Under the pieces are notes generated by a model. That model was not told the origin of the DNA. It saw only the letters and a program-made list of their open reading frames with translations, and did no database searches. Shown here piece by piece: positions 1 to 9,900 of a DNA stretch of 64,000 bases. Source of the DNA: Fagopyrum homotropicum (Eukaryota; Streptophyta; Magnoliopsida; Caryophyllales; Polygonaceae); the NCBI GenBank assembly GCA_033239125.1, contig BSWB01000002.1:45047001-45111000 (forward strand), read 5' to 3'. The position numbers were made by a program, and so were the translations under genes. How positions within the stretch are numbered: the stretch's first letter is position 1; each line of letters opens with the position of its first letter.

Positions 1-145
1 GTTCATTTAGTTTTGTTACTGAAAATATAAAATAGCATCGTCCTATCTTAGATTCAGTCTTTTCGATCTAATACTATGTTTACTGTGATACTTTGTTAGA
101 AGATGGTGTTTTGACGAGATTTCAGACCATAGATTCAGTCTTTTC

Positions 146-285
146 CGCCTCTACCTCCCCGCCAGCAAACAAGACAAGCTCCCGGTTGTTCTTTACTTCC
201 ATGGCGGCGGTTTCGTTTTCCTAAGTGCAGACCATGTCGGACTCCACGCTTTTTGCGAGAACATGGCTGCTGAGCGAAGACAAAC
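146..285 (+). pseudogene. Carboxylesterase (CXE family) gene fragment
   Basis: About 46 codons read without a stop from 146 and match the N-terminal part of plant CXE carboxylesterases (alpha/beta hydrolase fold). A short RLYLP strand is followed by LPVVLYFHGGGFV. The HGGG element is the oxyanion-hole signature of this family, and the following segment (HAFCENMAAE) fits the next helix. There is no start codon, no catalytic Ser-Asp-His region and no continuation: similarity stops near 285, and a 20-bp piece of the same sequence (TTTCCTAAGTGCAGACCA-like) reappears at 303-320. This is a broken fragment about one sixth of a normal gene. It lies on the inside of a putative Helitron end at 1013-1018, so capture by that element is possible but unproven. 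Active members of the family hydrolyse esters, and gibberellin receptors are inactive relatives. Confidence 0.65.
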
Positions 286-350
286 TTGTCCACCGAGCAA
301 CTTTCCTAAGTGCAGACCACGTAGGCTTTTATTAGTTTATTAACTTTTTT

Positions 351-620
351 AAATTTCTGGTATGTAAATGTTCGATATGTAAATTTCTGGTATGAGTTTT
401 ATTTCTGGTATGTAAATTTCTGGTATGAGTTTTATTTCTGGTATGTAAATTTATGGTCTGAAAATTTGGTGTAAAAAATTCTGGTATGACAAAATTTTGG
501 TATGAACTTTTCGTATGATAATTTCTGGTCTGAAATTTCTGGTATGAAATTTCTGGTATAAAAATTCTGGTATGAGAAATTCTGGTATGATAAATTCTGG
601 TATGATAATTCCGGTATGAG
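351..620. repeat. Degenerate AT-rich minisatellite, unit about 13-17 bp
   Basis: A block of roughly eighteen imperfect repeats built on AATTTCTGGTATGA, with spacers of varied length. The apparent 126-residue minus-strand reading frame across it is only the translation of this repeat (HTRN/IPEF words). Such repeats are common inside non-autonomous Helitrons. Confidence 0.8.
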
Positions 621-1018
621 AAATTTAATCCAGAAAATGAAAAAAGAAAATAATAAAAAAATAATAATAAAAAAGGTAAGAAAAATAATAAATAAAAAAA
701 AAACAAATTCATTAATTAAAAATTAAACTTATACTTATATAACAAATAACAAACATCATTTATTCCTTTCTTTCTAAATAGAAGGGTTAATAATTTTTAC
801 CTACTATTAAATGAAAGTGGTAAAAAATTTGGGGTACACTTTCTTAAACAAAAACTCAAAAAAGCCTAGTATGTCAAATTCTCCCAATAATTAATGACAA
901 ATATGTAAATAGATTGTGGCAAATCTGTAAATAAATTGAAAAAATGCTGATGTGGACGGCCTTAGAGTTTGACATGTGGACAAAATGGGTGCTGCTTTAG
1001 TAGTATATATAGATAAGA
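621..1018 (-). mobile_element. Putative Helitron 5' terminal region (element B), minus strand
   Basis: Read on the minus strand from about 1018 or 1013, the sequence begins TCTTATCTATATATACTACT, preceded by A. This is the A|TC start and AT-rich lead typical of plant Helitron 5' ends. The body would extend to lower coordinates, through the minisatellite and perhaps the esterase fragment. No 3' hairpin with CTRR was found between 1 and 820, so the other end is lost or outside the window. No Rep/helicase coding is present, so it would be non-autonomous. Confidence 0.4.
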
Positions 1019-1022
1019 TTAA

Positions 1023-1579
1023 CTAGTGTATTACCCGTGCCTTGCACGGGATTTGATTTAATATCTATTATAGATATAAATATAAAATTATTTTATTAGT
1101 GTTTAATATAATTTATGCACTATAAATTTAATAAAAATTTTTAATACATATAAAAAGTGTTGTATTACACCAATATTTTCAATCATGAATTGTACCATGA
1201 GCGAAGATATACACATTGCAACATCAAGCACCGCCACGTGAAATCAGACCCAACTTCCGATGAAAACAATTACTCTTGTATATATTAGTCTTACTATATT
1301 AATATATAAGCATGTTTAAAGCTCGGTTTATGTTCATTCACTTTTTCACCCCAAACCTATAATTTAATTTTCAAGTGTGGCAAATTCTTTTCATATAGTA
1401 TGGTAATTCAAACAATATCGTTCCATGTATTATTTATCTTACGACGATCAACAACATTTATAATTTCGATTAAAAGGCCACATTCAAAACATTAACAACA
1501 CCCCAACATTGCTTACGTTAAAAATCACCATACACGAAATATATTAAGCCACACATGGATTTTCCTAGTATATATATAC
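1023..1579 (-). mobile_element. Putative non-autonomous Helitron (element A), minus strand
   Basis: On the minus strand the element ends with the hairpin CCCGTGC-AAG-GCACGGG (1034-1050), then a short spacer and CTAG (1023-1026), followed by T. Hairpin, spacer and CTRR form the textbook Helitron 3' end. The likely 5' end is near 1579, where the minus strand reads TATATATATACTAGGAAAA, similar to the neighbouring element B start, although the leading TC is eroded. The body is AT-rich and has no coding sequence. The 3' end is clear; the 5' boundary is a guess. Confidence 0.55.
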
Positions 1580-1740
1580 CAGTAAATTTATATATAATTT
1601 AAAAATAACATAAGAGATCGAAGGAACACCATGATGTGGAATACTATTATGGCTAATAAAGTGGAGGATATGGTACCATAAAGAGAACCAATCATTTACA
1701 TTTTTACATGTAAATGTTTTATTATGAAAATGAGAGGGTT

Positions 1741-1930
1741 TTTTTTTTGAAAAACGGAAAGCAGTTAGGTTGGAGTATCTCCTACGGGTAGTCCACTCTA
1801 AAACACCCTTATGGACGAGAACATAAAGTTCGGGATTATCAGAAAAATAGGTGTTGGGGTTCGTTATTCCTAGAAGGGTCAGTCGGTCAGCAACACCATT
1901 TATTTTTCTAAAAACATAAAAATACAACAA
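1741..1930 (-). pseudogene. LINE-type retrotransposon 3' fragment (RNase H-like C-terminus)
   Basis: On the minus strand this segment reads YVFRKINGVADRLTLLGI, which resembles the end of the RNase H-like domain found at the C-terminus of plant non-LTR retrotransposons and related proteins (pattern R-x-x-N-x-V-A-D-x-L-A). It is followed by a short tail and, on the minus strand, an A-rich run at 1741-1752 that could be the poly(A) end. Only about 60 residues remain. It could also come from a cellular gene with the same RNase H-like domain. Confidence 0.4.
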
Positions 1931-1977
1931 AGAATAAGAAAACCAATCATTCACTTATTCTTGGAAGTCATATTTGG

Positions 1978-2116
1978 TACTAGACTAGGTAATGAGCCCA
2001 AGGCTAACAACCCAGCATAGAAAGCCCAAAGGCTGTAAATGTCTCTATATATGCTGTACTGATGTTCACAGAAATGAATGAGACAAAATGGAAAGCATTT
2101 AACAAAACATCCATTA
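1978..2116 (+). repeat. 5' LTR of the Ty1/copia element
   Basis: 139-bp LTR beginning TACTAG and ending CCATTA, so the termini are TA...TA and not the usual TG...CA. It contains a TATA-like CTCTATATATGC (2043-2054). It differs from the 3' LTR by two substitutions and a 5-bp insertion near 2056. Confidence 0.9.
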
Positions 2117-2128
2117 TGGTATCAGAGT
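2117..2128 (+). promoter_or_regulatory. Primer binding site, initiator tRNA-Met type
   Basis: TGGTATCAGAGT begins directly after the 5' LTR and matches the usual plant copia primer site complementary to the 3' end of initiator tRNA-Met (consensus TGGTATCAGAGC), with a change at the last base. Confidence 0.9.
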
Positions 2129-2188
2129 TGATCGGCCGACGCCATCACTCCTAAAACAATCCTCTAACAAAATTTTTTAGAGCCATCA

Positions 2189-5100
2189 ATGGCTGAAAAT
2201 CGAAACCAAACTTTTTCCCTTTCTTCTATTTCTTCTTTCCTCACATCCAAACTTTCATCTGATAATTTTCTTTTATGGAAGGCTCAAATCAGCCCCATTC
2301 TACGAGCTCAAAACCTGTATGAATTTGTGGATGGCTCAAGACCATGTCCAGAGAAATCTCTTCTTCCTCCACAGTCCAAAGAATACTCAGACTGGATCTC
2401 CAAGGACCAGTTTGTGCTTGCCATACTCACCTGCTCCCTCACAAAACCTATTTTAGTCCAGGTCCTGGACTGTAAAACTTCAGCTGAAATCTGGAATCAT
2501 CTTCATTCACTTTTTGCCTCTGCATCAAGTGCCAATGTTGTCCAAACCCGCCTCCAGCTTGCGTCTCTGCGCAAAGGGGATCTGTCCATAACTGAGTTTT
2601 ACAGCAAAGCGAAAAACCTTGTAGCTTGCCTTACCACAGCCGGTCAGGCTATCTCCGATACAGAGTTCACGAGTTTTCTTCTTGCTGGACTTGGCCCTGA
2701 TTATGATTCTATTGTCACCAGCCTATCCACTCAAGTGTCACTACCATCTCCTTCTCAAATTTTGTCCCATCTTCTCATCCATGAGTCCCGTATCTCTCGA
2801 CAGCAAACAACTCTTCTCTCTTCACCCCCTATTGTCAACAATACCAACTCCTCTATGGAAGCCAACAATACTCAGAATCAGGGTCGTGGCTCTTTCTCTC
2901 GCTCCAATGGCACTCAGAATCAGAATTAGGGTCGCTCAAACAGAGGACGCGGACGAGGTTGTGGCAGGAGCCCTTCTCCACAGAATTTCTCAGGGAGCCC
3001 TGATACACGACCCATCTGTCAGGTCTGTTTCAAACCAGGTCATGTTGCTCTCTCTTGCTGGCACAGATTTGATCACAGCTATGCTGCTCCACCATCACCT
3101 TCATACCAAGCACACAATACCTCCACAAATTGGTACCCTGACACAGCCGCTACCCACCACTACACCCCAGATCTCTCTAACTTGAGAATCGATTCATATC
3201 CATATCCAGGAACGGACACTGTTTCTCTTGGTGATGGCTCCAGCATTCCAATCCAGCATCAGGGTTCTTCACTTCTTCATTCAAATTCTCGAAATCTCTT
3301 ACTATTGAATCTATTGCATACTCCTCTGCTAAATAAAAACTTGCTCTCTGTAAATCGATTTTGCATTGATAATTCGGTTTACTTTGAGTTTCACTCCACT
3401 TGTTTCTTTGAGAAGGACACCAAGACCCACACGCTTCTTCTTCAAGGAACCGTTGAGAACGGCTTGTACGTGCTTCCCTCTGTCAATGGTTCATCGCTGC
3501 CTCAACTTCACCTCACCGTCAACCAACAAGCCATCCTCTGGCATCAACGATTAGGGCATGTTGCTAAGCCCATCGTTGCCTCCATTCTCACAAATGAAAC
3601 TGGCCCAGTCCGTGGCCCAATTTTCCCTCCAAAAGGTTGTACCTCTTGTTCTTGGGCCAAGGCCCATGCCCTTCCCCACCCCCCAAGTTCTTCCAGGAGC
3701 ACAAAACTCTTACAACTTTTATTCATTGATGTATGGGGACCAAGTCACACATTATCCTTCAAAGGACACAAATATTATGTCTCTATTGTTGATGATTATT
3801 CCAAGTTTGTTTGGCTTTTTCCCCTACCAACCAAGTCTTCGGTCACTCCCGTTATTACACAATTCGTTACCCTCGTTACAAATCTTTTGTCCACCAACAT
3901 TGTGTCCATACAAACGGATGGTGGTACCGAGTTCAAACCACTTATTCCCCTTTTTCAAAAGTTGGGGATTTCACATCGCCTAACATGTCCATATTCCCAC
4001 CAACAAAACGGCTCTGTCGAAACTCGACATCGTCGAATCGTTGATATGGGGTTGACACTTCTTAAACATTCTTCCCTACCCCTTCGGTTTTGGGATTTTG
4101 CCTTTGAAACGGCCACATATTTAATCAATCGAATTCCCACTCCCATCCTCAATCACAAAACACCCTTTGAACTAGTTTTCAATGAAACACCAAACTACAA
4201 ATTCTTGAAAGTATTCGGATGTCTCGCATTTCCGAACCTACGGCCATACAATAAACACAAACTAAATTTCCGTTCCCAACCCACTATTTTCCTTGGATAT
4301 TCACCAAATCATCTTGGTTACATTTGTTTAGATTGGATACAACACAAATTCTATGTCTATCGATATGTTTTGTTCCATGAAAATACTTTTCCATATCAAA
4401 CCAAACCCACAAAAGAGCCAAACACAACTTGGGCCTCAATTCCCTTCCAGCTTCCAACTCCGGCCCATCTGTCACTACATTCCTCTACTGCCAATCCTTC
4501 CTTATCCAGCCCACCAAGTGAATCATCCCATGATTCACCAAGCCCACTACCACATAACTCCCCTCAGCCCATATCTGTTTCGGATGAAGCTCCTCCACAA
4601 ATAAATCCTCCAAGCCCAACCTGTACCCGTGCTTCTAACCGAATCTTCAAACCCCTAGTCCGCCAAGATGGAACAATTCCCTGGCCGTCTCCTTCTTGCT
4701 CAATCACAGTTGCTGCTATTCCAGATGAGCCCCCCAATTTCACCATTGCTTCTAAGTTTCCAGAATGGCGAAATGCAATGGAAAGTGAAATCAAAGCTCT
4801 TCTATCAACCAAAACCTGGACCTTGGTCCCTCCCTCACCCTCTCGAAATGTTCTTGGAGTAAAATGGGTGTTCAAAACAAAACATTTCTCCAATGGAATA
4901 ATTGAACGCCGGAAAGCTCGCTTGGTCGCCAAGGGGTATCATCAACTACATGGCCTCGATTACCATGATACATTTAGCCCTGTTGCAAAGCCCTCCACCA
5001 TACGCCTCCTACTTTCCTTGGCAGCAATGAACCATTGGACAGTGAGACAGCTCGACATACAAAACGCTTTCTTACACGGGGATTTGACAGAAGAGGTATA

Positions 5101-6307
5101 CATTTCTCAACCCCCAGGATTCATTCATCCACACTATCCTAATCATGTCTGTCGTTTGCAAAAATCCTTGTACGGCCTCAAACAGTCACCAAGAGCCTGG
5201 TTTGCTCGCCTTGGTGACACTCTGATATCCATGGGGTTTTCAGCTTCACAATCTGACACATCAATGTTCCTCTTTCAATCTTCAACTGAATTTGCCTGTA
5301 TCCTTGTGTATGTTGATGATCTGCTCGTCATTGCTTCATCCCCTTCTCTTGCCTCCAAATTCACAGATAGACTATCCTCTATTTTCCCGGTCAAAGACCT
5401 TAGACCAGTGAGTTACTTTCTAGGCATTGAAGTACAACGTACAACAAAAGGCTTCTACCTATCCCAAACACGATACATTATTGACCCGGTTACCAAAGCC
5501 AAAATGCAAAATTCCAAACCTGTTTCCACACCTTTAGCCACCACTTTTCAGGACACATTTCTGTCTTCCCAGCCCTTTGATGATCCATCCTTATATCGGA
5601 GTATATTGGGCAGTCTGCAATACTTAGCATTCACTCGCCCAGACATATCTTTTGCAGTCAATAAATTGGCACAATTTATGCATTTACCAACTCAGGCACA
5701 ATGGCAATCTGTCAAACGAGTACTCCGCTACTTAAATTGTACATCATCACTCCAGATTCATATTTCATCTACAAAAGGCTCTTTACTCTCCGCCTATTCA
5801 GATGCTGACTGGGGCAGCGACACTACCGACTGACGATCCACAAGTGCTTACTGCGTTTACTTAGGGCACAATTTGATCTCCTGGACTTAAAAAAAACAAA
5901 GCACAGTAGCTCGATCCTCCACTGAAGCAGAGTACAGAGCAATGGCAAATGCTACATCTGAAATCCTGTGGATACAATCCCTCCTCAGGGAATTAGGTAT
6001 TGCTCTTCATTAACCCCCAACCTTATGGTGTGACAACCTGGGAGCAACATACCTCGCTGTCAACCCTGTTATGCACAACCGGATCAAACACTTGGCTCTT
6101 GATTACCATTTTGTTCGCCAACGTGTCCAGAACAAGACTTTGACTGTGGCCTTCGTCTCATCCAAAGATCAAGTGGCAGATCTCCTCACCAAAGTTGTGT
6201 CCTCTCCTCGCCTGGCTACTCTACGCTCCCATCTCCGCCTTACTGAGTTGGGATCGACGGGGGATACTAGACTAGGTAATGAGCCCAAGGCTAACAGCCC
6301 AGCATAG
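2189..6307 (+). pseudogene. Copia gag-pol polyprotein with four in-frame stops
   Basis: One frame, starting at ATG 2189, runs the whole length without a frameshift. Gag (UBN2-like, SSDNFLLWKAQ) covers 2189 to about 2930, then a CCHC knuckle CQVCFKPGHVALSC. A protease motif WYPDTAATHH has DTA where DSG is usual. Next come the pre-integrase motif LWHQRLGH, the integrase core (Asp in LFIDVWGP and QTDGGTEF, Glu in NGSVETRHR), reverse transcriptase with catalytic YVDDLL near 5308, and RNase H from about 5795. Stops interrupt it at 2927 (TAG), 5831 (TGA), 5888 (TAA) and 6011 (TAA). The first two look like CAG-to-TAG and CGA-to-TGA deamination. The frame ends inside the 3' LTR. Confidence 0.92.
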
Positions 6308-6398
6308 AAAGCCCAAAGCCTGTAAATGTCTCTATATATGCTGATGTTCACAGAAATGAATGAGACAAAATGGAAAGCATTTAACAAAACATCCATTA
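6265..6398 (+). repeat. 3' LTR of the Ty1/copia element
   Basis: 134-bp LTR, preceded by the purine tract ACGGGGGA that primes plus-strand synthesis. It ends CCATTA and is followed by the target duplication TTTGG. Confidence 0.9.
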
Positions 6399-6403
6399 TT
6401 TGG

Positions 6404-6986
6404 CATCTACTTTATAGTATGACATCTTAAATTACATGGTTTTATGGATACATAATTTACATTGTGTATACAAGTAAACTTTATCATTAATTATCAAACT
6501 TTATAAACGTAATTTGCATTATCAGCAAGTTCTTACCAAACGGCAAACACAGCCTTACTCGATATTATTTATATAATTATTACGTATATAAACATCTCAT
6601 AATACATTTATATATGGTTATCGTAACTTATAGACAACACCAAATGCTCCAAACGAGTAAACAGAGTAAAATGAACTTGAGTACATAAAAAAGCAATGGC
6701 TTCAATTTCCTCTAACCAGAACTACCAGGCTATTGTCGTACTAAATTTTCACACGAGTAAAACATCAGCCTAGTTTCCAGTAACATTTTTATAGCAGCTC
6801 TTCACTCTTCAGGTGGATACTGAATGCAAGTGATGGATAAACAAAGAAAAGAACATTTTGTCTCACAATAACAAGCAAAAGTGATGACAATCATCAGGAT
6901 ATTTACTGAACTTTGTTGGCCCATAAAACCCACAATTCTAAATGTGCAGATGGGTTTGCTGATCTCTAGATCCCCAAAACTGCTCA
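6404..6986 (-). other. 3' UTR and downstream flank of the NAL1-like gene
   Basis: No coding sequence is recognised. On the minus strand this follows the stop codon of the NAL1-like gene, so the part nearest 6986 should be its 3' UTR. The AT-rich part nearest the copia element may be intergenic. No clear polyadenylation signal could be singled out. Confidence 0.5.
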
Positions 6987-9900
6987 TCAATTCAGATCAT
7001 CAGCACCCGTTTCTGATTCAGACAGTTTCCTCCGCTTTGCTTGTGGCTCATCAAACTGCCACGAAACAAAGCTCTCATCGTCAGGCTTATTACTTAGTGC
7101 TGACAGGTCTCGGTAGCCTAGGTCAGCCTTTTGATCATTTTGATGACTTGTCAGTCCCTCCTGGCAACTTGGGATCAACTGATGTTCTACATCAGCCTTT
7201 GATTCATTATCGTTGTGGAAATTGGCCGGGTTTGGTCCTTGGTTTGAAGGACCATCTGTTTCTATCTGATGTACCCTCGAGGAAGGAAGCTCAAAATTTT
7301 CAGTCTTATCTTTTGAGTTTGATTGCATCAAGTAAGTTGGAGATGATTTCTTAATTGCTGAAGTGGGACCTGCTCCTGAAGCTTTTATTTGCTCCTGTAT
7401 AGCAGCTAAACAACACAACGAAGAATATAAACAGCATCTGTCATATAAAAGACATAATATAATGAAACGAAGAAGCTAAACCAATTCATCCTCGGTCCTC
7501 ACATGTTTCCCAATTGAATAAGGTGTTTTGTTAACTATTGAGATGCTCAACAGATACGCTGTTAGCGCGAGTCAACTCCTAAGCCAACTTTGTTTGTGAC
7601 ACAATTTACAAATACAGTTTTGCATTCATAGACTGTTTAGTTCCAGTTTACAAATACGTTTCTACAGTAATTAACTGTTTATAAATTGTTTTCCAAACAA
7701 AGCCATATGAGTAAGTAATTAAGGTAAAAACTGAAAGATGAATATGTTGCATTGAAGTGCAAAACAAACCTTGAAGTGCATCTGTAGTAGTAACCAGATC
7801 AAGCTCAAGGAGGTCAAGGAGACGACCAAGATCAACACCACTTGTCCAGTTCACTGGAGGTAGCCCAACTTTTAGCTTCAATCTACCACGGTTGCCTGTT
7901 CCACCCCATATAATCCCCACAGGTTTTGGCTTCTCACCCTGTTCGCCCGTCAAGAGTATAAGACTTCCACTATCACCTTCCATGTCAAATGAATCCTGGT
8001 TTTCCCCAACAACAAGGAAGTCGGTCAAAAAACAAATTTCTTTTTCATCATTATACTCCAGAGCATAGGCCATAATCGTGCCAAAAGTCAAGCCAGAGCT
8101 TCTTCCAACTTTTATCACCTTCCTGCCAACCAAACTATCAATTGGAGACTGCAAGTCTATGACATGGACATCACCAATCTCACCCACTCCTTTAACTTGT
8201 GTGGTCACACTGGCAATGTCAAAGTCTTCAGAGAAAGGGATAAATGCCCCATCAGCTCGGACAAATGTTTCTGTAAGGACACAAATATAAATGGAATCTG
8301 CAGTCAAAAGCAATGATAAAATATATGGAAAGATGCTAAATATGGACTTTGTCTAGTGTCTTTTCTTCAGATATATGATTATCAAATGTCACTATAAAGG
8401 CTCTTCCAGTATTAATCTTAATCAAGAGAACTTCAGAAATATCTCAAAACTAATCCTTTCCGAGGCACTGCCCTGGAGTTCCAATAAGCATCATCCAACC
8501 CCCTCTATCTAAGATTGCACCAAAGTTTCTGAGCAAATTTATTAACACCACTTATTGAGAGCCAAACAAGCTAAAATATCTTTTTTCAAACTTTGTAACC
8601 ATTTAATCAATTAAAACATTTAGGCCCCATTTGGTTTCAACTTCGAAAACGGAACACAAATCTAGTCCACTTAATGTCATTGTTCCTTCATAAAATTAAC
8701 CTATAAGGTGCATGCTTTCTTATTTTCAATGAACAATGTGCTTCCTTTCCCCCATTTTATTTCCCTATAGTGTATCAAAATTAATGAAATTATACTTTAA
8801 CTACTTTAAACCATAACGAATTATTCCAAAACTTTTCATGAACAAAAATATATATGGACTAGATTCGTATCCATTCCGTTCCCAGAGATGTAACCAAACG
8901 GGGTTAAACTAATACAACTAATGAGTTTGAACTACCTTACCTGGATTAATTCCTGCAAATATTCCGTACCAAAGATCATCTGTTATGAATGAGGTTGCAC
9001 GCTCCACAGCACCAAGATATACACTGGGCCCATGTTGAGGAGGTAGAGGATGAAACATTTTCTGGTTTGGATAATCTAGATCAACCGCCACATGCCGATT
9101 TGTGAGAAAACCAACTTGTCGGTTACCAGTTCGGCTTTTTACAATGGCCCCTAAGGTACCGTATGCCTCTTGGGTTGCAACCTGGGTGAATATGAAAATA
9201 CTCATTAACACATCCTGGGTTAAGTTGTTGTCTTGTTGAACGCGTAGTCTGAATTTCAATTTTTTATATCGATATCCAGTTATGACCCAGAATAGATTAT
9301 CAAGGGCAACTTCATTCATAATCATGACATTGATTCATGTAGAACAACCATCATCACCTTACTGATTGAAGCACTTCTTTATGTAATGATGTCAAACTCT
9401 TGTTAAGTAAAGCAGGCTAATAAAAAGGATAGCAAAAGAGTTTACACCCAGCAGTACCATAAGATTTAGATTAAGGCTGGATCAATGTATTTGGGCCAAT
9501 TGAGTGCAAAAGCTCTGAAAACCAGTAATTCATAGATAAGAATTGCGCAATTTTCCATATCATTTACGGTCAACAGTGATGGTTAAATTACTACATCAAG
9601 CCGTAGTAAGCTCCCAATAGGTTCAAGTTAGGCAGAATGCTAGGTCAGGTGAATACCACATGGTCCACATTAGGTCAATATAGGGTCAGACAGATCAGTC
9701 CACACTCTGTTTTGAGGAGCGTCAACTTCATGCAAACAGAAAGCAGCAAAGCCTACCATTTTTTTATCAAAGACTTAAAGAAATCAGGTCACGTCAATCT
9801 TATGTCAGCTCATTATGATGCAACAGTCATAACATCAAGAAACAGCTTAAAGCAGCCAGCCACTAGCCTACATCTCAAGTTCAGGAAAATGTTATGCACT

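Larger units (their letters stand above)
1978..6398 (+). mobile_element. Full-length Ty1/copia retrotransposon with TA...TA LTRs
   Basis: Two near-identical terminal repeats (1978-2116 and 6265-6398) enclose a gag-pol frame. A perfect 5-bp target duplication TTTGG flanks the element (1973-1977 and 6399-6403). The domain order protease, integrase, reverse transcriptase, RNase H defines Ty1/copia. The very short LTRs and the gag style suggest the Ale/Retrofit lineage, which is inference. The LTRs differ by two substitutions and one 5-bp indel, so the insertion is fairly young. Four in-frame stop codons make this copy unable to encode its own proteins. It lies about 590 bp beyond the stop codon of the NAL1-like gene, in the convergent orientation. 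Confidence 0.93.

Noticed and set aside
351..620. CRISPR-like repeat array
   Set aside because: Repeats are short, degenerate and unevenly spaced, with no unique spacers, in a plant genome.
332..712. 126-residue minus-strand protein
   Set aside because: Translation of the AT-rich minisatellite; the HTRN/IPEF words are the repeat unit.
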